The notes under the pieces: generated by a model
Database searches by the model: none
The model's input: only the letters and a program-made list of their open reading frames with translations
What the model was told of the DNA's origin: nothing
Shown here: piece after piece, positions 52,357-62,316 of the stretch
Layout of the letters: each line of letters opens with the position of its first letter
Numbering within the stretch: position 1 is the first letter of the stretch
Source of the DNA: Caldicellulosiruptor owensensis OL
GTDB lineage: Bacteria > Bacillota > Thermoanaerobacteria > Caldicellulosiruptorales > Caldicellulosiruptoraceae
DNA: 64,000 bases
Assembly (NCBI RefSeq): GCF_000166335.1
Contig: NC_014657.1
Location: 2,359,501-2,423,500, forward strand
Direction of reading: 5' to 3'
Translations under genes and position numbers: made by a program

Positions 52357-53214
52357 TTATGGCATAAGAATAGAGATTATCTTTTCAAGCTCTTCATCTG
52401 ACGAAAATTCTATTTCGATCTTACCTCTATTTTTCTTTTTCCGAATTTTAACCCTCAATCCAACCAGTTTCATAAGGTTTTCTTCAATCTCTCGAATTAT
52501 CTCACTTTCAAGCTCAAATTCCTTTTTATCTTCTCTTGATTTTACGATCTGTTCAAGCTCACGTACGCTTAAATTTTTTTCAACAACAAGCTGGGCAAGC
52601 TTATTCCTTTGCTCCTCATCTTCAACCGAAAGCAACACCTTTGCATGCCCCTCAGAAATTTTTCCTTTTATTAAAAGATCAATGATCTGTTCTCCAAGGT
52701 TTAAAATGCGAAGAGTGTTCGCAACCTTTGAGCGCGAAATAGCAAGCCTTCTTGCAAGCTCCTCTTGAGTATACCCAAACTCATCCATAAGCCTTTTGAA
52801 AGCAAGAGCCTTTTCGTACGGATTTAGGTCTTTTCTCTGGATATTTTCAATAAGAGCTATCTCAAGAGGATTTTTATATTCTTTTACAATACACTTTACC
52901 TTTTCGATACCAGCCATCTTACAAGCTCTCAATCTTCTTTCACCGGCAATTAAAACATATTTATCTCCCTTTTTTTGTACAACAAGAGGCTGTATAAGCC
53001 CAACACTTTTAATTGAGCCTGCAAGCTCTTCTATTTCCTCTTCATTGAAAATCTTTCTTGGCTGATTTTCTGAAAGCTCTATTAAATCAATATTAATCTC
53101 TTCAATCTTCTCAATATTTTCCTTGTCGTCAAAGCCGGCTTCAAACTCTTTTTCAGAGCTATTTATTTCATCCCCGAACAGGGCGTCAAGCCCCCTTCCA
53201 AGCCTCTTTTTCAT
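52357..53214 (-). CDS. parB: Chromosome-partitioning protein ParB/Spo0J
   Basis: 285 residues: MKKRLGRGLDALFGDE, then IDLIELSENQPRKIFNEEEIEELAGSIKSVGLIQPLVV, the CTP-binding GERRLRACK, LIENIQRKDLNPYEKALAF, a helix-turn-helix (TQEELARRLAISRSKVANTLRIL) and a C-terminal dimerisation region. It binds parS, slides as a CTP clamp and organises origin segregation. The ATG overlaps the soj stop as ATGA. Two parS sites flank the soj-parB pair. Confidence 0.96.
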   Translation of the reverse strand: MKKRLGRGLDALFGDEINSSEKEFEAGFDDKENIEKIEEINIDLIELSENQPRKIFNEEEIEELAGSIKSVGLIQPLVVQKKGDKYVLIAGERRLRACKMAGIEKVKCIVKEYKNPLEIALIENIQRKDLNPYEKALAFKRLMDEFGYTQEELARRLAISRSKVANTLRILNLGEQIIDLLIKGKISEGHAKVLLSVEDEEQRNKLAQLVVEKNLSVRELEQIVKSREDKKEFELESEIIREIEENLMKLVGLRVKIRKKKNRGKIEIEFSSDEELEKIISILMP

Positions 53215-54002
53215 TTATTTGCACCTCTTGAAAAACTATTTTCTATCCTGTTTATGTATTCTTCGGCAAGCTCTATGTATGCCTTTGCACCTTTTGAGTC
53301 AGGATCATAAATTATCCCTGGAAGACCAAATGAAGGTGCTTCCGATAACCTTACATTTCGCGGTATTACGCTCAAAAAGACCTTTTGTCCAAAAAACCTT
53401 TTTACTTCCTCAACAACCTCTAAAGAAAGGTTTGTTCTTGAATCAAACATGGTAAGAACAACACCATCAATCTCTAAGCGTTTGTTCAGGTGCTTTCTTA
53501 CAAGCGATATTGTATTAGAAAGCTGAGAAAGCCCCTCCAAAGCATAGTATTCACACTGGATGGGAATTATGACAGAGTCAGCAGCCACCAAAGCATTTAA
53601 AGTCAAAAGCCCCAGAGAAGGTGGACAGTCAATAAAGATGTAATCATATTCAATCTTTATTTTTTCGATAGCATCTTTCAATCTTAACTCTCTTGCAATC
53701 ATAGATACAAGCTCAATCTCGGCACCTGCAAGGTTCACATTAGCAGGAAGAACGCTCAAGTTTTCAAATTTGTCTTTTATAATAGCTTCTTCAGCCGAGC
53801 AGCTGCCAATTAAAACATCGTATGTAGTTCTTGAAAGAGATTTCTTGTCAATTCCAAAACCACTTGTGAGATTGCCCTGCGGATCACAGTCCACTGCTAA
53901 AACCTTTTTTCCTTTCTTGCTAATTGCTGCAGATAAATTCACACAGGTTGTTGTTTTCCCAACACCACCTTTTTGGTTGACAATCGCAACAATTCTTGCC
54001 AT
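53211..54002 (-). CDS. soj: Chromosome-partitioning ATPase ParA/Soj
   Basis: 263 residues: deviant Walker A KGGVGKTTTCVNLSAA (K-GGVGKT), DCDPQGNLTSGFG, and IDCPPSLGLLTLNAL. Soj drives origin segregation with ParB and can affect DnaA. The ATG at 54002, with AGGAAG six nt ahead, is better than the TTG two codons upstream. Overlaps parB by 4 nt. Confidence 0.96.
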   Translation of the reverse strand: MARIVAIVNQKGGVGKTTTCVNLSAAISKKGKKVLAVDCDPQGNLTSGFGIDKKSLSRTTYDVLIGSCSAEEAIIKDKFENLSVLPANVNLAGAEIELVSMIARELRLKDAIEKIKIEYDYIFIDCPPSLGLLTLNALVAADSVIIPIQCEYYALEGLSQLSNTISLVRKHLNKRLEIDGVVLTMFDSRTNLSLEVVEEVKRFFGQKVFLSVIPRNVRLSEAPSFGLPGIIYDPDSKGAKAYIELAEEYINRIENSFSRGANK

Positions 54003-54049
54003 CTTCAACTTCCTACTCTGAGTTTTTTAATTAAATTATATCACAAGAA

Positions 54050-54065
54050 TGTTCCACGTGGAACA
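54050..54065. promoter_or_regulatory. parS site 2
   Basis: A second perfect TGTTCCACGTGGAACA, 48 nt upstream of soj, in the same base context as site 1. Confidence 0.93.
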
Positions 54066-54153
54066 TTTGATTAACATTTTATTTACTATATCAAAGTGAC
54101 TTTTTATTTCAACTCAATACACCCAAAAAGTTCCCATCGCTTATTAAATGCAC

Positions 54154-54237
54154 TTTAACACACATTTAACATCTTTTTAATCCAATTTTAACCCAAAATA
54201 AACAAACATTTAACATGAATTTAAATATATTTAAACA
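54154..54237 (+). promoter_or_regulatory. Array of PhoP-type direct repeats upstream of the pstS-like gene
   Basis: TTTAACA-like heptamers in 11-bp register: 54154 (TTTAACA), 54165 (TTTAACA), 54176 (TTTAATC), 54187 (TTTAACC), 54209 (TTTAACA), 54220 (TTTAAAT), and about 54231 (TTAAACA). The 11-bp phase matches PhoP/PhoB binding on one DNA face. A TATATT -10-like element follows at 54247. Phosphate starvation should induce the gene pair. Confidence 0.8.
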
Positions 54238-54290
54238 TTGATGGACTATATTAGATATGGAAAAAACAATTTTCAGGAGGGGTAACAAAT

Positions 54291-55433
54291 ATGAAAAAGA
54301 GTTATTTCAAAACTATCTTCGCTTTTGTAATTCTGGTTTCTTTATTTTTAGTTTTCAACCTTTCAGCAACTATTTCTTACTCTCAAAGTTTTATGGTCAA
54401 ATCAAAATCGCTTCCTGCAACAACTTCACAAAAACAGATTGTAATTACATTTTCACAGGATATTTTAAAAGGTCCTGAATTCAATAAGATAACTCTTGTA
54501 AAAAACAAAAAATCAAAGGTACAATTTTCTGCACATATTCAAAATAACAAACTTGTAATATCAATCAAAGAAAATCTTTCTGCAAAAGCACAGTACCTTC
54601 TTAACATTCCCAAAAATGCTGTAACTTCGGCAAAAGGGGAACCAAATCCTGCCCTCAAGTTTACGTTTGTTCCACAGAACTATTCTTCAAACTTATCAGG
54701 AAGAATTATGATTGCTGGTTCAACATCTGTTCAGCCACTCGCTGATGAACTTGCTAAATATTTTATGCAACAGTATCCAAAGGTATCTATTGAGGTTCAG
54801 GGTGGAGGTTCATCTGTTGGAATTAAATCTGCTATTCAGGGAATAGTTGATATAGGCACATCGTCAAGAGAATTGACAGAAGATGAATCAAAACAGCTAA
54901 GTTCTAAAGGCTGGCAGGAAGTAAAAATCGCAGAAGATGGAATTGCAGTGATTGTTCACAAGTCAAACCCTGTTTCTAATTTGACAATTGAGCAAATAAG
55001 AGATATATTCTCTGGCAAAATTAAAAACTGGAAAGAAGTTGGCGGAAAAGATGCAAAGATCATTGTTGTCACAAGAGAAGAAGGTTCTGGTACAAGAGGA
55101 GCTTTTGAAGAAATTGTTATGGGCAAGGCAAAGATAACAGATTCAGCAATCGTTCAGCCTTCAACAGGTGCCATCAAAACAACAGTCAGTCAGGACGAAA
55201 ATGCAATTGGTTTTATATCCATAGGAGTGCTTGACAGCACAGTCAAAGGCGTAAAGGTTGATGGGATTGAACCAACAGAAAAGAATGTCAAGCTCGGAAA
55301 ATACAAAATCAAAAGACCGTTTTTGTTCTTAGTTTCCAATAATCCGAGCAAAGTCACAAAAGCATTCTTGGATTTTGTTCTCTCTGACGAAGGTCAGGCA
55401 ATAGTTGCTAAAAATTATATCTCTGTAAAATAA
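54291..55433 (+). CDS. pstS: PstS-like phosphate-binding protein with N-terminal Ig-like domain
   Basis: 380 residues. A signal helix (MKKSYFKTIFAFVILVSLFLVFNLSATISYS) has no lipobox cysteine, unlike most Firmicute PstS lipoproteins. Residues about 45-125 are a Big_5/SbsA-type Ig-like domain (ITFSQDILKGPEFNKITLVKNKKSK...LLNIPKNAVTSAKGEPNPALKFTF). The PstS part starts at SGRIMIAGSTSVQPLADELAKYF; GGGSSVGIKSAIQGIVDIGTSSREL and TREEGSGTRGAFEEI hold the phosphate loops. The rest of a Pst ABC system is not here. GGAGGGG precedes the ATG. Next to alkaline phosphatase, one Pho unit. Confidence 0.9.
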   Translation: MKKSYFKTIFAFVILVSLFLVFNLSATISYSQSFMVKSKSLPATTSQKQIVITFSQDILKGPEFNKITLVKNKKSKVQFSAHIQNNKLVISIKENLSAKAQYLLNIPKNAVTSAKGEPNPALKFTFVPQNYSSNLSGRIMIAGSTSVQPLADELAKYFMQQYPKVSIEVQGGGSSVGIKSAIQGIVDIGTSSRELTEDESKQLSSKGWQEVKIAEDGIAVIVHKSNPVSNLTIEQIRDIFSGKIKNWKEVGGKDAKIIVVTREEGSGTRGAFEEIVMGKAKITDSAIVQPSTGAIKTTVSQDENAIGFISIGVLDSTVKGVKVDGIEPTEKNVKLGKYKIKRPFLFLVSNNPSKVTKAFLDFVLSDEGQAIVAKNYISVK

Positions 55434-55480
55434 GTTTTGTAATAAAAAAAATTAATATTGAGGAGGGTGCATTTTAAAAT

Positions 55481-57124
55481 ATGAAAAGATTTTTTATGAA
55501 AAGAAAAAACTTGATTGTTTCTACTGTTTTGATTCTGTGCTTGATCCTGTCAACATTTGCACTGGCACAGCAAGAAAGTGAAGAGAATCCTCACAAAGTA
55601 AAAAACGTAATTTTAATGATTCCAGACGGTATGACAATAGCTCATACAAGCCTTGCACGCTGGTACCAGGATGGAGAATCTCTTGCAATGGATGAAATTG
55701 CATGCGGACTGATAAGAACACATTCAGCAAACAATCCAATTACAGACTCAGCACCAGCCGCAACAGCATATGCAACAGGGTTTAAAACCCAAAACAGATA
55801 CCTTTCAATATATCCTGAAATGGTTTCAATGCCAGGTGTAGGTCAGGTTGATGAAAAAGATTTTTACAAACCAATTGTAACTATCTTAGAAGCTGCTAAG
55901 AAGGCAGGAAAATCAACTGGTCTTGTTTTTACATGCCAGTTTCCTCACGCAACACCTGCTGCGTTTGCATCACATTCAGATAATAGAAATGACTATGAGA
56001 ATATAGCCGAGCAGATGGTTTACAATCAGGTTGATGTGGTGTTTGGCGGTGGTTATAAATACATTGACAAAAATCAGAGAAAAGACAAAGAAGATTTAGC
56101 AAGATACCTGAAAGAAAATGGTTTTTTTGTAACACCAAGCTGGTATGAAGCAAAAAACTTTTATGGACAAAAAATATGGGGTCTTTTTGCACAGGATGCA
56201 ATGCACTATGATTTTGATAGAAACGGTTCAGGTGAGCCGTCTTTGGCTGAAATGACTCAAAAAGCTATTCAGCTTCTTTCTAAAAACAAAAATGGATTTT
56301 TCTTGATGGTGGAAGGCAGTGAAATTGACTGGGCATCACACGCAAACGACCCTGTTGGAGTCATTTCAGATGTTCTTGCATTTGACAGGGCTGTGAAAGT
56401 TGCACTTGAATTTGCAAAATCAAGAAATGATACAGCAGTGATAATTGCATCTGATCATAGCAATGGTGGTATGAGCATAGGCAATTACTCAACAAAGTAT
56501 GATACAGCAATGCTCAATGATTTTTTGAAATATATCAAAAAAGCAAAAAGAACGGGAGCCGGGATAGAAGAACTTCTGGGTAATAACAGAACAGATGAGA
56601 ATATCAAAAAAATTGTTTCAGAATATTATGGTGTTGATAATCTTACACAGGACGAAATAAATGCTATTAAAAATGCAAAGACAGGAGAACTCAATTATGT
56701 GCTCGGACCAATTATCAGCAAAAGGTCAAACCTCGGCTGGACAACAAATGGTCATACAGGCGAAGATGTGGTATTATATGCATATCATCCAAACAACTAT
56801 ATACCAAGAGGACTAATTGACAATACAGAGGTTTGTGATTATATGGCAGAAATCCTTGGTATTGATCTTGGAAGCTTTAATGAAAATGCTTATATCTCAA
56901 ACATTGACTTGGAGGAAAAAGGCTATAACGTCTCAATTGATACAAGCAACCCTTCAAATGTTCAGCTTGTAATAAGTAAAGAAAACAAAACATATATTAT
57001 TCCACAAAATAAAAATGTGGTATTAGCAGGTTCTACTCAGTACAGGCTAAAATACGTAAGCGTGTATATTCCAACAGCTAAAAGGTTTTTTGTATCAAGC
57101 GAGGTTGAAAATTTGATCAAATAA
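55481..57124 (+). CDS. phoA: Secreted alkaline phosphatase
   Basis: 547 residues with a signal peptide (NLIVSTVLILCLILSTFALAQ). Metal and nucleophile motifs: VILMIPDGM, Ser90 in NPITDSAPAATAYATG, TCQFPHATPAAFASH, VEGSEIDWASHANDP, ASDHSNGG, and TNGHTGEDVVLYAYHP. A C-terminal extension of about 80 residues (NVSIDTSNPSNVQLVISKENKTYIIP) is beta-rich. It frees phosphate from esters outside the cell. GGAGGGTG precedes the ATG; 47 nt after the pstS-like gene. Confidence 0.95.
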   Translation: MKRFFMKRKNLIVSTVLILCLILSTFALAQQESEENPHKVKNVILMIPDGMTIAHTSLARWYQDGESLAMDEIACGLIRTHSANNPITDSAPAATAYATGFKTQNRYLSIYPEMVSMPGVGQVDEKDFYKPIVTILEAAKKAGKSTGLVFTCQFPHATPAAFASHSDNRNDYENIAEQMVYNQVDVVFGGGYKYIDKNQRKDKEDLARYLKENGFFVTPSWYEAKNFYGQKIWGLFAQDAMHYDFDRNGSGEPSLAEMTQKAIQLLSKNKNGFFLMVEGSEIDWASHANDPVGVISDVLAFDRAVKVALEFAKSRNDTAVIIASDHSNGGMSIGNYSTKYDTAMLNDFLKYIKKAKRTGAGIEELLGNNRTDENIKKIVSEYYGVDNLTQDEINAIKNAKTGELNYVLGPIISKRSNLGWTTNGHTGEDVVLYAYHPNNYIPRGLIDNTEVCDYMAEILGIDLGSFNENAYISNIDLEEKGYNVSIDTSNPSNVQLVISKENKTYIIPQNKNVVLAGSTQYRLKYVSVYIPTAKRFFVSSEVENLIK

Positions 57125-57149
57125 TCGAGTTTTTGCAATTTAAAATATA

Positions 57150-57178
57150 GCCGCTCAAGATCTTGAGCGGCTTTTACT
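57150..57178 (+). terminator. Terminator after alkaline phosphatase
   Basis: GCCGCTCAAGA and TCTTGAGCGGC (57150-57171) make an 11-bp palindrome, followed by TTTT. Confidence 0.85.
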
Positions 57179-57181
57179 TTG

Positions 57182-57212
57182 AAAAAAAGTACCTCCTCAT
57201 TTTATGAGGAGG
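57182..57212 (-). terminator. Terminator of noc
   Basis: On the - strand, CCTCCTCAT (57212-57204) pairs with ATGAGGAGG (57200-57192), then ACTTTTTTTC. The stem covers the noc stop codon. Confidence 0.75.
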
Positions 57213-58044
57213 TCTGCGGGGATTTTTTATTTATTCTAACGATTATTTCGTAGTATGCGTCGGTTGTGTTTTCTCTTATATCATAATTTATATCAGTTTT
57301 TTGGAATATTTTCAAGGCCTTTTTTATGGTATTATATACCACCCTGCAGTCGTTCATGGAAACTTTTATTACTCTTGTGGCTTTTGTACTCTTTTTGCTA
57401 CTCAGATAATCTGTAATAAGCCTCTCTGTTTGTGAAACAGTAAGCCCACCCTCAATTATTTTTGATAACACATTTTTCATATCCTCTTCTGATCTGAGCC
57501 TCAGAAGTGCCCTTGCATGACGCTCTGAAAGACCATGCTCGCGAATCATCCATCTTATTTCTGCAGGCAGCTGCAAAAGTCTTATTTTATTTGCAATGGC
57601 AGACTGAGTCTTCCCAATCCTTTTTGCAATCTCAACCTGAGTGAGACCAAACTCTTCTGAAAGCTGTTTGTAGCCTTGAGCCTCTTCGAAAAAGTCAAGG
57701 TCCTGCCGCTGGATATTTTCAATCAAAGCCAGGATTGCACTCTCAATATCTGTGACGTTTATGACAATTGCTTTTATCCTGTCATATCCAAGATGTTTGC
57801 AAGCTCTGAGCCTTCGTTCACCAGCAATAAGATAATAAAACTCTCCTTTTTTTCTGACAATAATTGGTTGCAAAAGCCCATATGTTTTTATCGATGCAGC
57901 AAGCTCTTCAATAAGTCTTTCATCAAAATTACTTCTTGGTTGATATGGATTTGGTAAGATCTTTTCAATCGGGACATCCTCAACAAAATATAGTTCCTTT
58001 TCAATATCAGCCCTGTTTGTCTGGCGTATCAAAAGTGAAAACAA
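57202..58044 (-). CDS. noc: Nucleoid occlusion protein Noc (ParB-like)
   Basis: 280 residues of the ParB fold: VPIEKILPNPYQPRSNFDERLIEELAASIKTYGLLQPIIV, GERRLRACKHLGY, NIQRQDLDFFEEAQGY, the helix-turn-helix TQVEIAKRIGKTQSAIANKIRLLQLP, and SERHARALLRL. The position between rsmG and soj is that of Noc in Firmicutes. Noc binds its own sites and keeps division off the nucleoid. The start is TTG at 58044 behind GGAAGGAG; no ATG fits. The Noc/ParB split is by position and divergence from the second gene. Confidence 0.85.
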   Translation of the reverse strand: MFSLLIRQTNRADIEKELYFVEDVPIEKILPNPYQPRSNFDERLIEELAASIKTYGLLQPIIVRKKGEFYYLIAGERRLRACKHLGYDRIKAIVINVTDIESAILALIENIQRQDLDFFEEAQGYKQLSEEFGLTQVEIAKRIGKTQSAIANKIRLLQLPAEIRWMIREHGLSERHARALLRLRSEEDMKNVLSKIIEGGLTVSQTERLITDYLSSKKSTKATRVIKVSMNDCRVVYNTIKKALKIFQKTDINYDIRENTTDAYYEIIVRINKKSPQTSS

Positions 58045-58184
58045 CTTCTACTTTCTCCTTCCCACAATTCCTTCTTCTGTATATGATCTATTTATTTATA
58101 TTCAACCTTCAATTAAAAACTCCTTCTTTTTATTTCTATTTTTATCAGACATTTTCAGACACAAACGAACATATTTCTATATGC

Positions 58185-58904
58185 TTACAATGGTTTTTTT
58201 ACAATTTGCTTTGTATTTCTGGGGAAATTTGAAGGTGTCTGTCGTAATTTTTTGATGACAATAACACTTCGTTTTTCATCAGAACATGGCAGGACAAACT
58301 TTTCAATTCTTAAAACTTCAGCACCCAGAACGTCTATAGCCTCTTTTGCATTTTCGCACTCATCTTCACAGTCATATCCTTTTTGAGCCAAAAATACGCC
58401 TCCTATTTTCAAAAGAGGAATGGCATATTCACACAAAACATTCAGTTTATCAACCGCCCGCGCAAACGCAAAGTCAAATCTTTCCCTAAAAACTTCTTTT
58501 CGACCCAAATTTTCTGCTCTGTCGCAGATAACTTCAACCCCTGCAATCCCAAGACTTTCTTTTGCCTCCATCATGAAATTGCACTTTTTCCTGTTTGAGT
58601 CATTCAGAAAAACTGTGATGCTTGGTTTTGCAATTTTGAGCACAAGTCCCGGTACACCAAAGCCAGAACCTATGTCGATGGCAACAGGGTTTTTCCCTGA
58701 GTCTTCTTCTTCAATGAACTTCAATAGAGAAAGAGAATCTGCAATATGTTTTATCACAAACCCTTCTTCATCTTCTATAGCTGTGAGGTTAAAAAGCTTA
58801 TTTTTTTTAAGCACCAAGTTCATGTATTTTAAAAAAAGCTGCTTTACAACAAGAGGATTTTTTACTCTATAGTACTCAAGTATTCTATCCAAAAGCTCCA
58901 TCAT
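58185..58904 (-). CDS. rsmG: 16S rRNA (guanine527-N7)-methyltransferase RsmG
   Basis: 239 residues with the SAM loop [37 protein letters not shown], and [25 protein letters not shown]. RsmG methylates G527 of 16S rRNA; loss causes low-level streptomycin resistance. AAGGGGAATAG precedes the ATG. Between mnmG and noc as in most Firmicutes. Confidence 0.95.
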   Translation of the reverse strand: MMELLDRILEYYRVKNPLVVKQLFLKYMNLVLKKNKLFNLTAIEDEEGFVIKHIADSLSLLKFIEEEDSGKNPVAIDIGSGFGVPGLVLKIAKPSITVFLNDSNRKKCNFMMEAKESLGIAGVEVICDRAENLGRKEVFRERFDFAFARAVDKLNVLCEYAIPLLKIGGVFLAQKGYDCEDECENAKEAIDVLGAEVLRIEKFVLPCSDEKRSVIVIKKLRQTPSNFPRNTKQIVKKPL

Positions 58905-58937
58905 TTCTATTCCCCTTTAAAAAATGAAGGTTTAAAT

Positions 58938-60824
58938 TTAATCCTTTTTTCCTTTTTTAATTGACTCAAGCCAGATAAGAAGCACAGATATATCTGCCGG
59001 TGACACACCAGAAATTCTTGATGCCTGGCCAATTGAAGCCGGTCTTATTTGTGAAAGTTTTTGTTTTGCTTCTGTCGAAAGACCAAGAATCTGGTTGTAG
59101 TCAACCCAGTCGGGTATCTTTTTGTTTTCAAGTTTTTTGAATTGTTCAATCTGAGCAAGCTGTTTTTTGATATATCCTTCGTACTTTATCTCAATTTCAA
59201 CTTCATCTTGAACATACCATGGAAGATCAGGCCGGTCAGGGTCTATCTCTTTCAAATCCTCATACGAAAGCTCAGGCCTTTTCAAAAGGTCAGAAAGCTT
59301 AACACCGGTTGAAATAGGTGATGAACCTTTTTCTTGCAAAAACTTATTTACCTTTTCGCTCGGTGCTATCACAGTATTTTTTACCCTGTTTATCTCATCT
59401 TCTATCATCTTTTTCTTTTGCAAAAACTTTTCGTACCTTTGCGAAGATACAAGACCAATTTTATATCCTATCTCAGTAAGGCGCAGATCTGCATTGTCCT
59501 GTCTTAATATAAGCCTGTACTCTGCTCGTGATGTCATGATTCTATAAGGTTCATTTGTACCTTTTGTGACAAGGTCGTCTATCAGCACTCCAATGTAAGC
59601 CTGTGACCTGTCCAAGACCAGCATCTCTTTACCCTTGACATACATTGCAGCGTTAATACCAGCAATTATACCCTGTGCTGCCGCTTCTTCGTACCCTGAT
59701 GTCCCGTTTATCTGACCTGCAGAAAAAAGACCTTTTATTTTTTTAAACTGCAGAGTAGGTTCAAGCTGAATCGGGTTTATGCAGTCATACTCTATAGCAT
59801 ATGCAGGTCGCATTATCTTGACATTTTCAAGACCTATTACGCTTCTGTACATTTTTATCTGCACATCTTCGGGCAATGATGTTGACATCCCCTGTACATA
59901 CATCTCATCAGTGTCAAGACCTGTAGGTTCAATAAACACCTGGTGTCTTGGCTTGTCTGCAAACCTCACAATTTTATCTTCAATCGAAGGACAGTATCTC
60001 GGTCCAACACCTGATATAATACCTGTGAAAAGCGGTGCCCTGTGCAAATTTTCTCTTATAATTTTATGAGTTTCTTCTGTTGTGTATGTCAAATAACAGG
60101 GAACTTGCTCAATATTAAAATTATCTTCATTTTCAAAAGAAAAAGGCAAAGGTTTTAAATCTCCCGGCTGAATTTGCATCTGTGAAAAGTCCAAAGACCT
60201 TCTGTGAACACGAGCAGGTGTTCCTGTTTTGAACCTCATCATTTCAATCCCAAGTTTTTTAAGGTTTTCTGTGAGATACCTTGCCGGGTGCATACCGTCA
60301 GGTCCACTGTCAAAAATGGTCTGTCCTATAATTACTTTTCCACCAAGGAAAGTGCCTGTTGCAAGCACAACCGCTTTTGCTAAAAAAATAGCTCCTGTTG
60401 TTATCTTTACACCTTTCACCCTTCCATCTTCAACTAAAACATCACACACTTCTGCCTGTCTTATATCAAGATTCTCCTGATTTTCAAGCACCCTTTTCAT
60501 ATAGAGTCTGTATCGATATCTATCACACTGTGCACGCAATGAGTATACTGCAGGTCCCTTTGCCCTGTTGAGTATTCTAACTTGTATAGCTGTTGCATCA
60601 GCAGCTTTTCCCATCTCACCACCAAGCGCGTCTATCTCACGCACCAGATGACCTTTGCCAGTTCCGCCAATACTTGGATTGCACGGCATGTTGCCAATCG
60701 AGTCCAGGTTTATTGCAAATATTATGGTTTTAAGTCCAAGACGTGCAGAGGCAAGAGCGGCTTCTATCCCCGCATGACCTGCACCCACCACCGCAACATC
60801 ATATTCACCTGCAACAAATTCCAT
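58938..60824 (-). CDS. mnmG: tRNA uridine-5-carboxymethylaminomethyl modification enzyme MnmG (GidA)
   Basis: 628 residues. FAD-binding opening [66 protein letters not shown]-terminal helical end [15 protein letters not shown]. With MnmE it puts the carboxymethylaminomethyl group on wobble uridine of some tRNAs. 30 nt after mnmE, 33 nt before rsmG. Confidence 0.97.
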   Translation of the reverse strand: MEFVAGEYDVAVVGAGHAGIEAALASARLGLKTIIFAINLDSIGNMPCNPSIGGTGKGHLVREIDALGGEMGKAADATAIQVRILNRAKGPAVYSLRAQCDRYRYRLYMKRVLENQENLDIRQAEVCDVLVEDGRVKGVKITTGAIFLAKAVVLATGTFLGGKVIIGQTIFDSGPDGMHPARYLTENLKKLGIEMMRFKTGTPARVHRRSLDFSQMQIQPGDLKPLPFSFENEDNFNIEQVPCYLTYTTEETHKIIRENLHRAPLFTGIISGVGPRYCPSIEDKIVRFADKPRHQVFIEPTGLDTDEMYVQGMSTSLPEDVQIKMYRSVIGLENVKIMRPAYAIEYDCINPIQLEPTLQFKKIKGLFSAGQINGTSGYEEAAAQGIIAGINAAMYVKGKEMLVLDRSQAYIGVLIDDLVTKGTNEPYRIMTSRAEYRLILRQDNADLRLTEIGYKIGLVSSQRYEKFLQKKKMIEDEINRVKNTVIAPSEKVNKFLQEKGSSPISTGVKLSDLLKRPELSYEDLKEIDPDRPDLPWYVQDEVEIEIKYEGYIKKQLAQIEQFKKLENKKIPDWVDYNQILGLSTEAKQKLSQIRPASIGQASRISGVSPADISVLLIWLESIKKGKKD

Positions 60825-60854
60825 AATCTTAAGCCCTACCTCCTCTTTAAAATC

Positions 60855-62222
60855 TCATTTTCCTATGCAAAACATTGAAAATATCCTGTCCACCATGTCC
60901 TCTGTGACGTTTTTACCGGTTATCTGGTACAAGTTCTCAAGCGCATTTTTGATGTCAATTGAAAGAATATCAAGAGGCACACTGAAAATGTTTGTCTTTG
61001 CCGAGAGCAAAAACTCCTTTGACTTCAAAAGAAGCTCTTTGTGGCGAAGGTTTGTTATAAGAATGCTATCAATCGCTTCAATGTTTTGACTTAAAACCTC
61101 ACGTGCAATAGCTTTTTCAACAAGCTCTAAGTTCTTGTCAAGTTCAACAGAGATGAAAATCCCTTCCTTACCAAAAACTCTTTTTATGTCATCCTGCGAA
61201 ACTTTTACTTCCCTGTCTATCTTGTTTACAAGAACAACAAACCTCTTGTCTTTTATTGTTTCAAAAATCTCCAAGTCTTCCTGCAAAATACCGCTTGACT
61301 CCACCATGAATAGCACAAGATCGGCTCTTTCAATGCTCTTTAAAGTCCTTTCAACACCAATTTTTTCAACAACATCTTCAGTTCTTCTCACACCTGCAGT
61401 ATCAGCAAGAATTATCGGAATCCCTTCAATGTCTAAAACTTCCTCAATCACATCGCGTGTTGTGCCGGGTATATCTGTCACAATTGCCTTCTCTTCTTTC
61501 AACAGCCTGTTGAGAAGAGAAGACTTGCCAACGTTAGGTCTTCCAACTATTACAGTGTATATTCCGCTCTTTATTGCTTTTCCTGTTTCATACGATTTTA
61601 TAAGTTTTTCTATTTTCGCCAGCGCACCATCTATTGTGCTCAAAATTTCATCGTGTGAAACCTCGTCAACTTCATGTTCTGAAAAATCTATTGACGCTTC
61701 AATGGTTGCAACCAGATTCAAAAGAAGCTGAGAAATCTCTTCAATTCTCTGGCTTAGCATCCCTTTTAACTGCTTTGCAGCGTTTTGTTGCAAAAGCCTT
61801 GTCTTTGAATTTATTATATCTATCACAGCTTCAGCTTGAGATAGGTCAATCCTGCCGTTTAAAAAAGCTCTTTTTGTAAACTCTCCCGGCATGGCATGAC
61901 GTGCACCATTTTTGATTGCAGCCTCTAAAATTCTTTTTAGCACAACAATACCACCGTGGCTTTGAATCTCAACAATGTCCTCGCCTGTATATGAATGGGG
62001 AGACCTAAACTTTATCAAAATTGCCTCATCGACAAATTCATCACCATCATACACATCAACAAGTGCAGCATATCTTACAGGGATATCATGGATGCTTTTA
62101 TATTTTCTGCTCTTTACAAGCTTTCCTGCAACATCGTATGCGTCTTTCCCTGATATTCTTACAATTCCTATCCCGCCTGTACCAACAGGTGTTGAAATTG
62201 CAACAATTGTGTCAAACTCCAT
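60855..62222 (-). CDS. mnmE: tRNA modification GTPase MnmE (TrmE)
   Basis: 455 residues. N-terminal folate-binding domain (DTIVAISTPVGTGGIGIVRISG; HGGIVVLKRILEAAIKNGARHAMPGEFTKRAFLNGRIDLSQAEAV), G domain (VGRPNVGKSSLLNRLL, GTTRDVIEE, DTAGVR, NKID), and the C-terminal FCIGK active-site end. AGAGGGGAAAG precedes the ATG. Partner of MnmG. Confidence 0.97.
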   Translation of the reverse strand: MEFDTIVAISTPVGTGGIGIVRISGKDAYDVAGKLVKSRKYKSIHDIPVRYAALVDVYDGDEFVDEAILIKFRSPHSYTGEDIVEIQSHGGIVVLKRILEAAIKNGARHAMPGEFTKRAFLNGRIDLSQAEAVIDIINSKTRLLQQNAAKQLKGMLSQRIEEISQLLLNLVATIEASIDFSEHEVDEVSHDEILSTIDGALAKIEKLIKSYETGKAIKSGIYTVIVGRPNVGKSSLLNRLLKEEKAIVTDIPGTTRDVIEEVLDIEGIPIILADTAGVRRTEDVVEKIGVERTLKSIERADLVLFMVESSGILQEDLEIFETIKDKRFVVLVNKIDREVKVSQDDIKRVFGKEGIFISVELDKNLELVEKAIAREVLSQNIEAIDSILITNLRHKELLLKSKEFLLSAKTNIFSVPLDILSIDIKNALENLYQITGKNVTEDMVDRIFSMFCIGK

Positions 62223-62316
62223 CTTTTACTTTCCCCTCTTTTACAAAACTTAACAAAATACAAACAAAGCAGGGCAAAAAGTGTTTTTACCCTGCTTTTC
62301 AAAGCTTTTTACACAT

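Noticed and set aside
57202-58044. Calling the 57202-58044 gene a second ParB
   Set aside because: It has the ParB fold, but its position beside rsmG and its divergence from the soj-linked ParB fit Noc.
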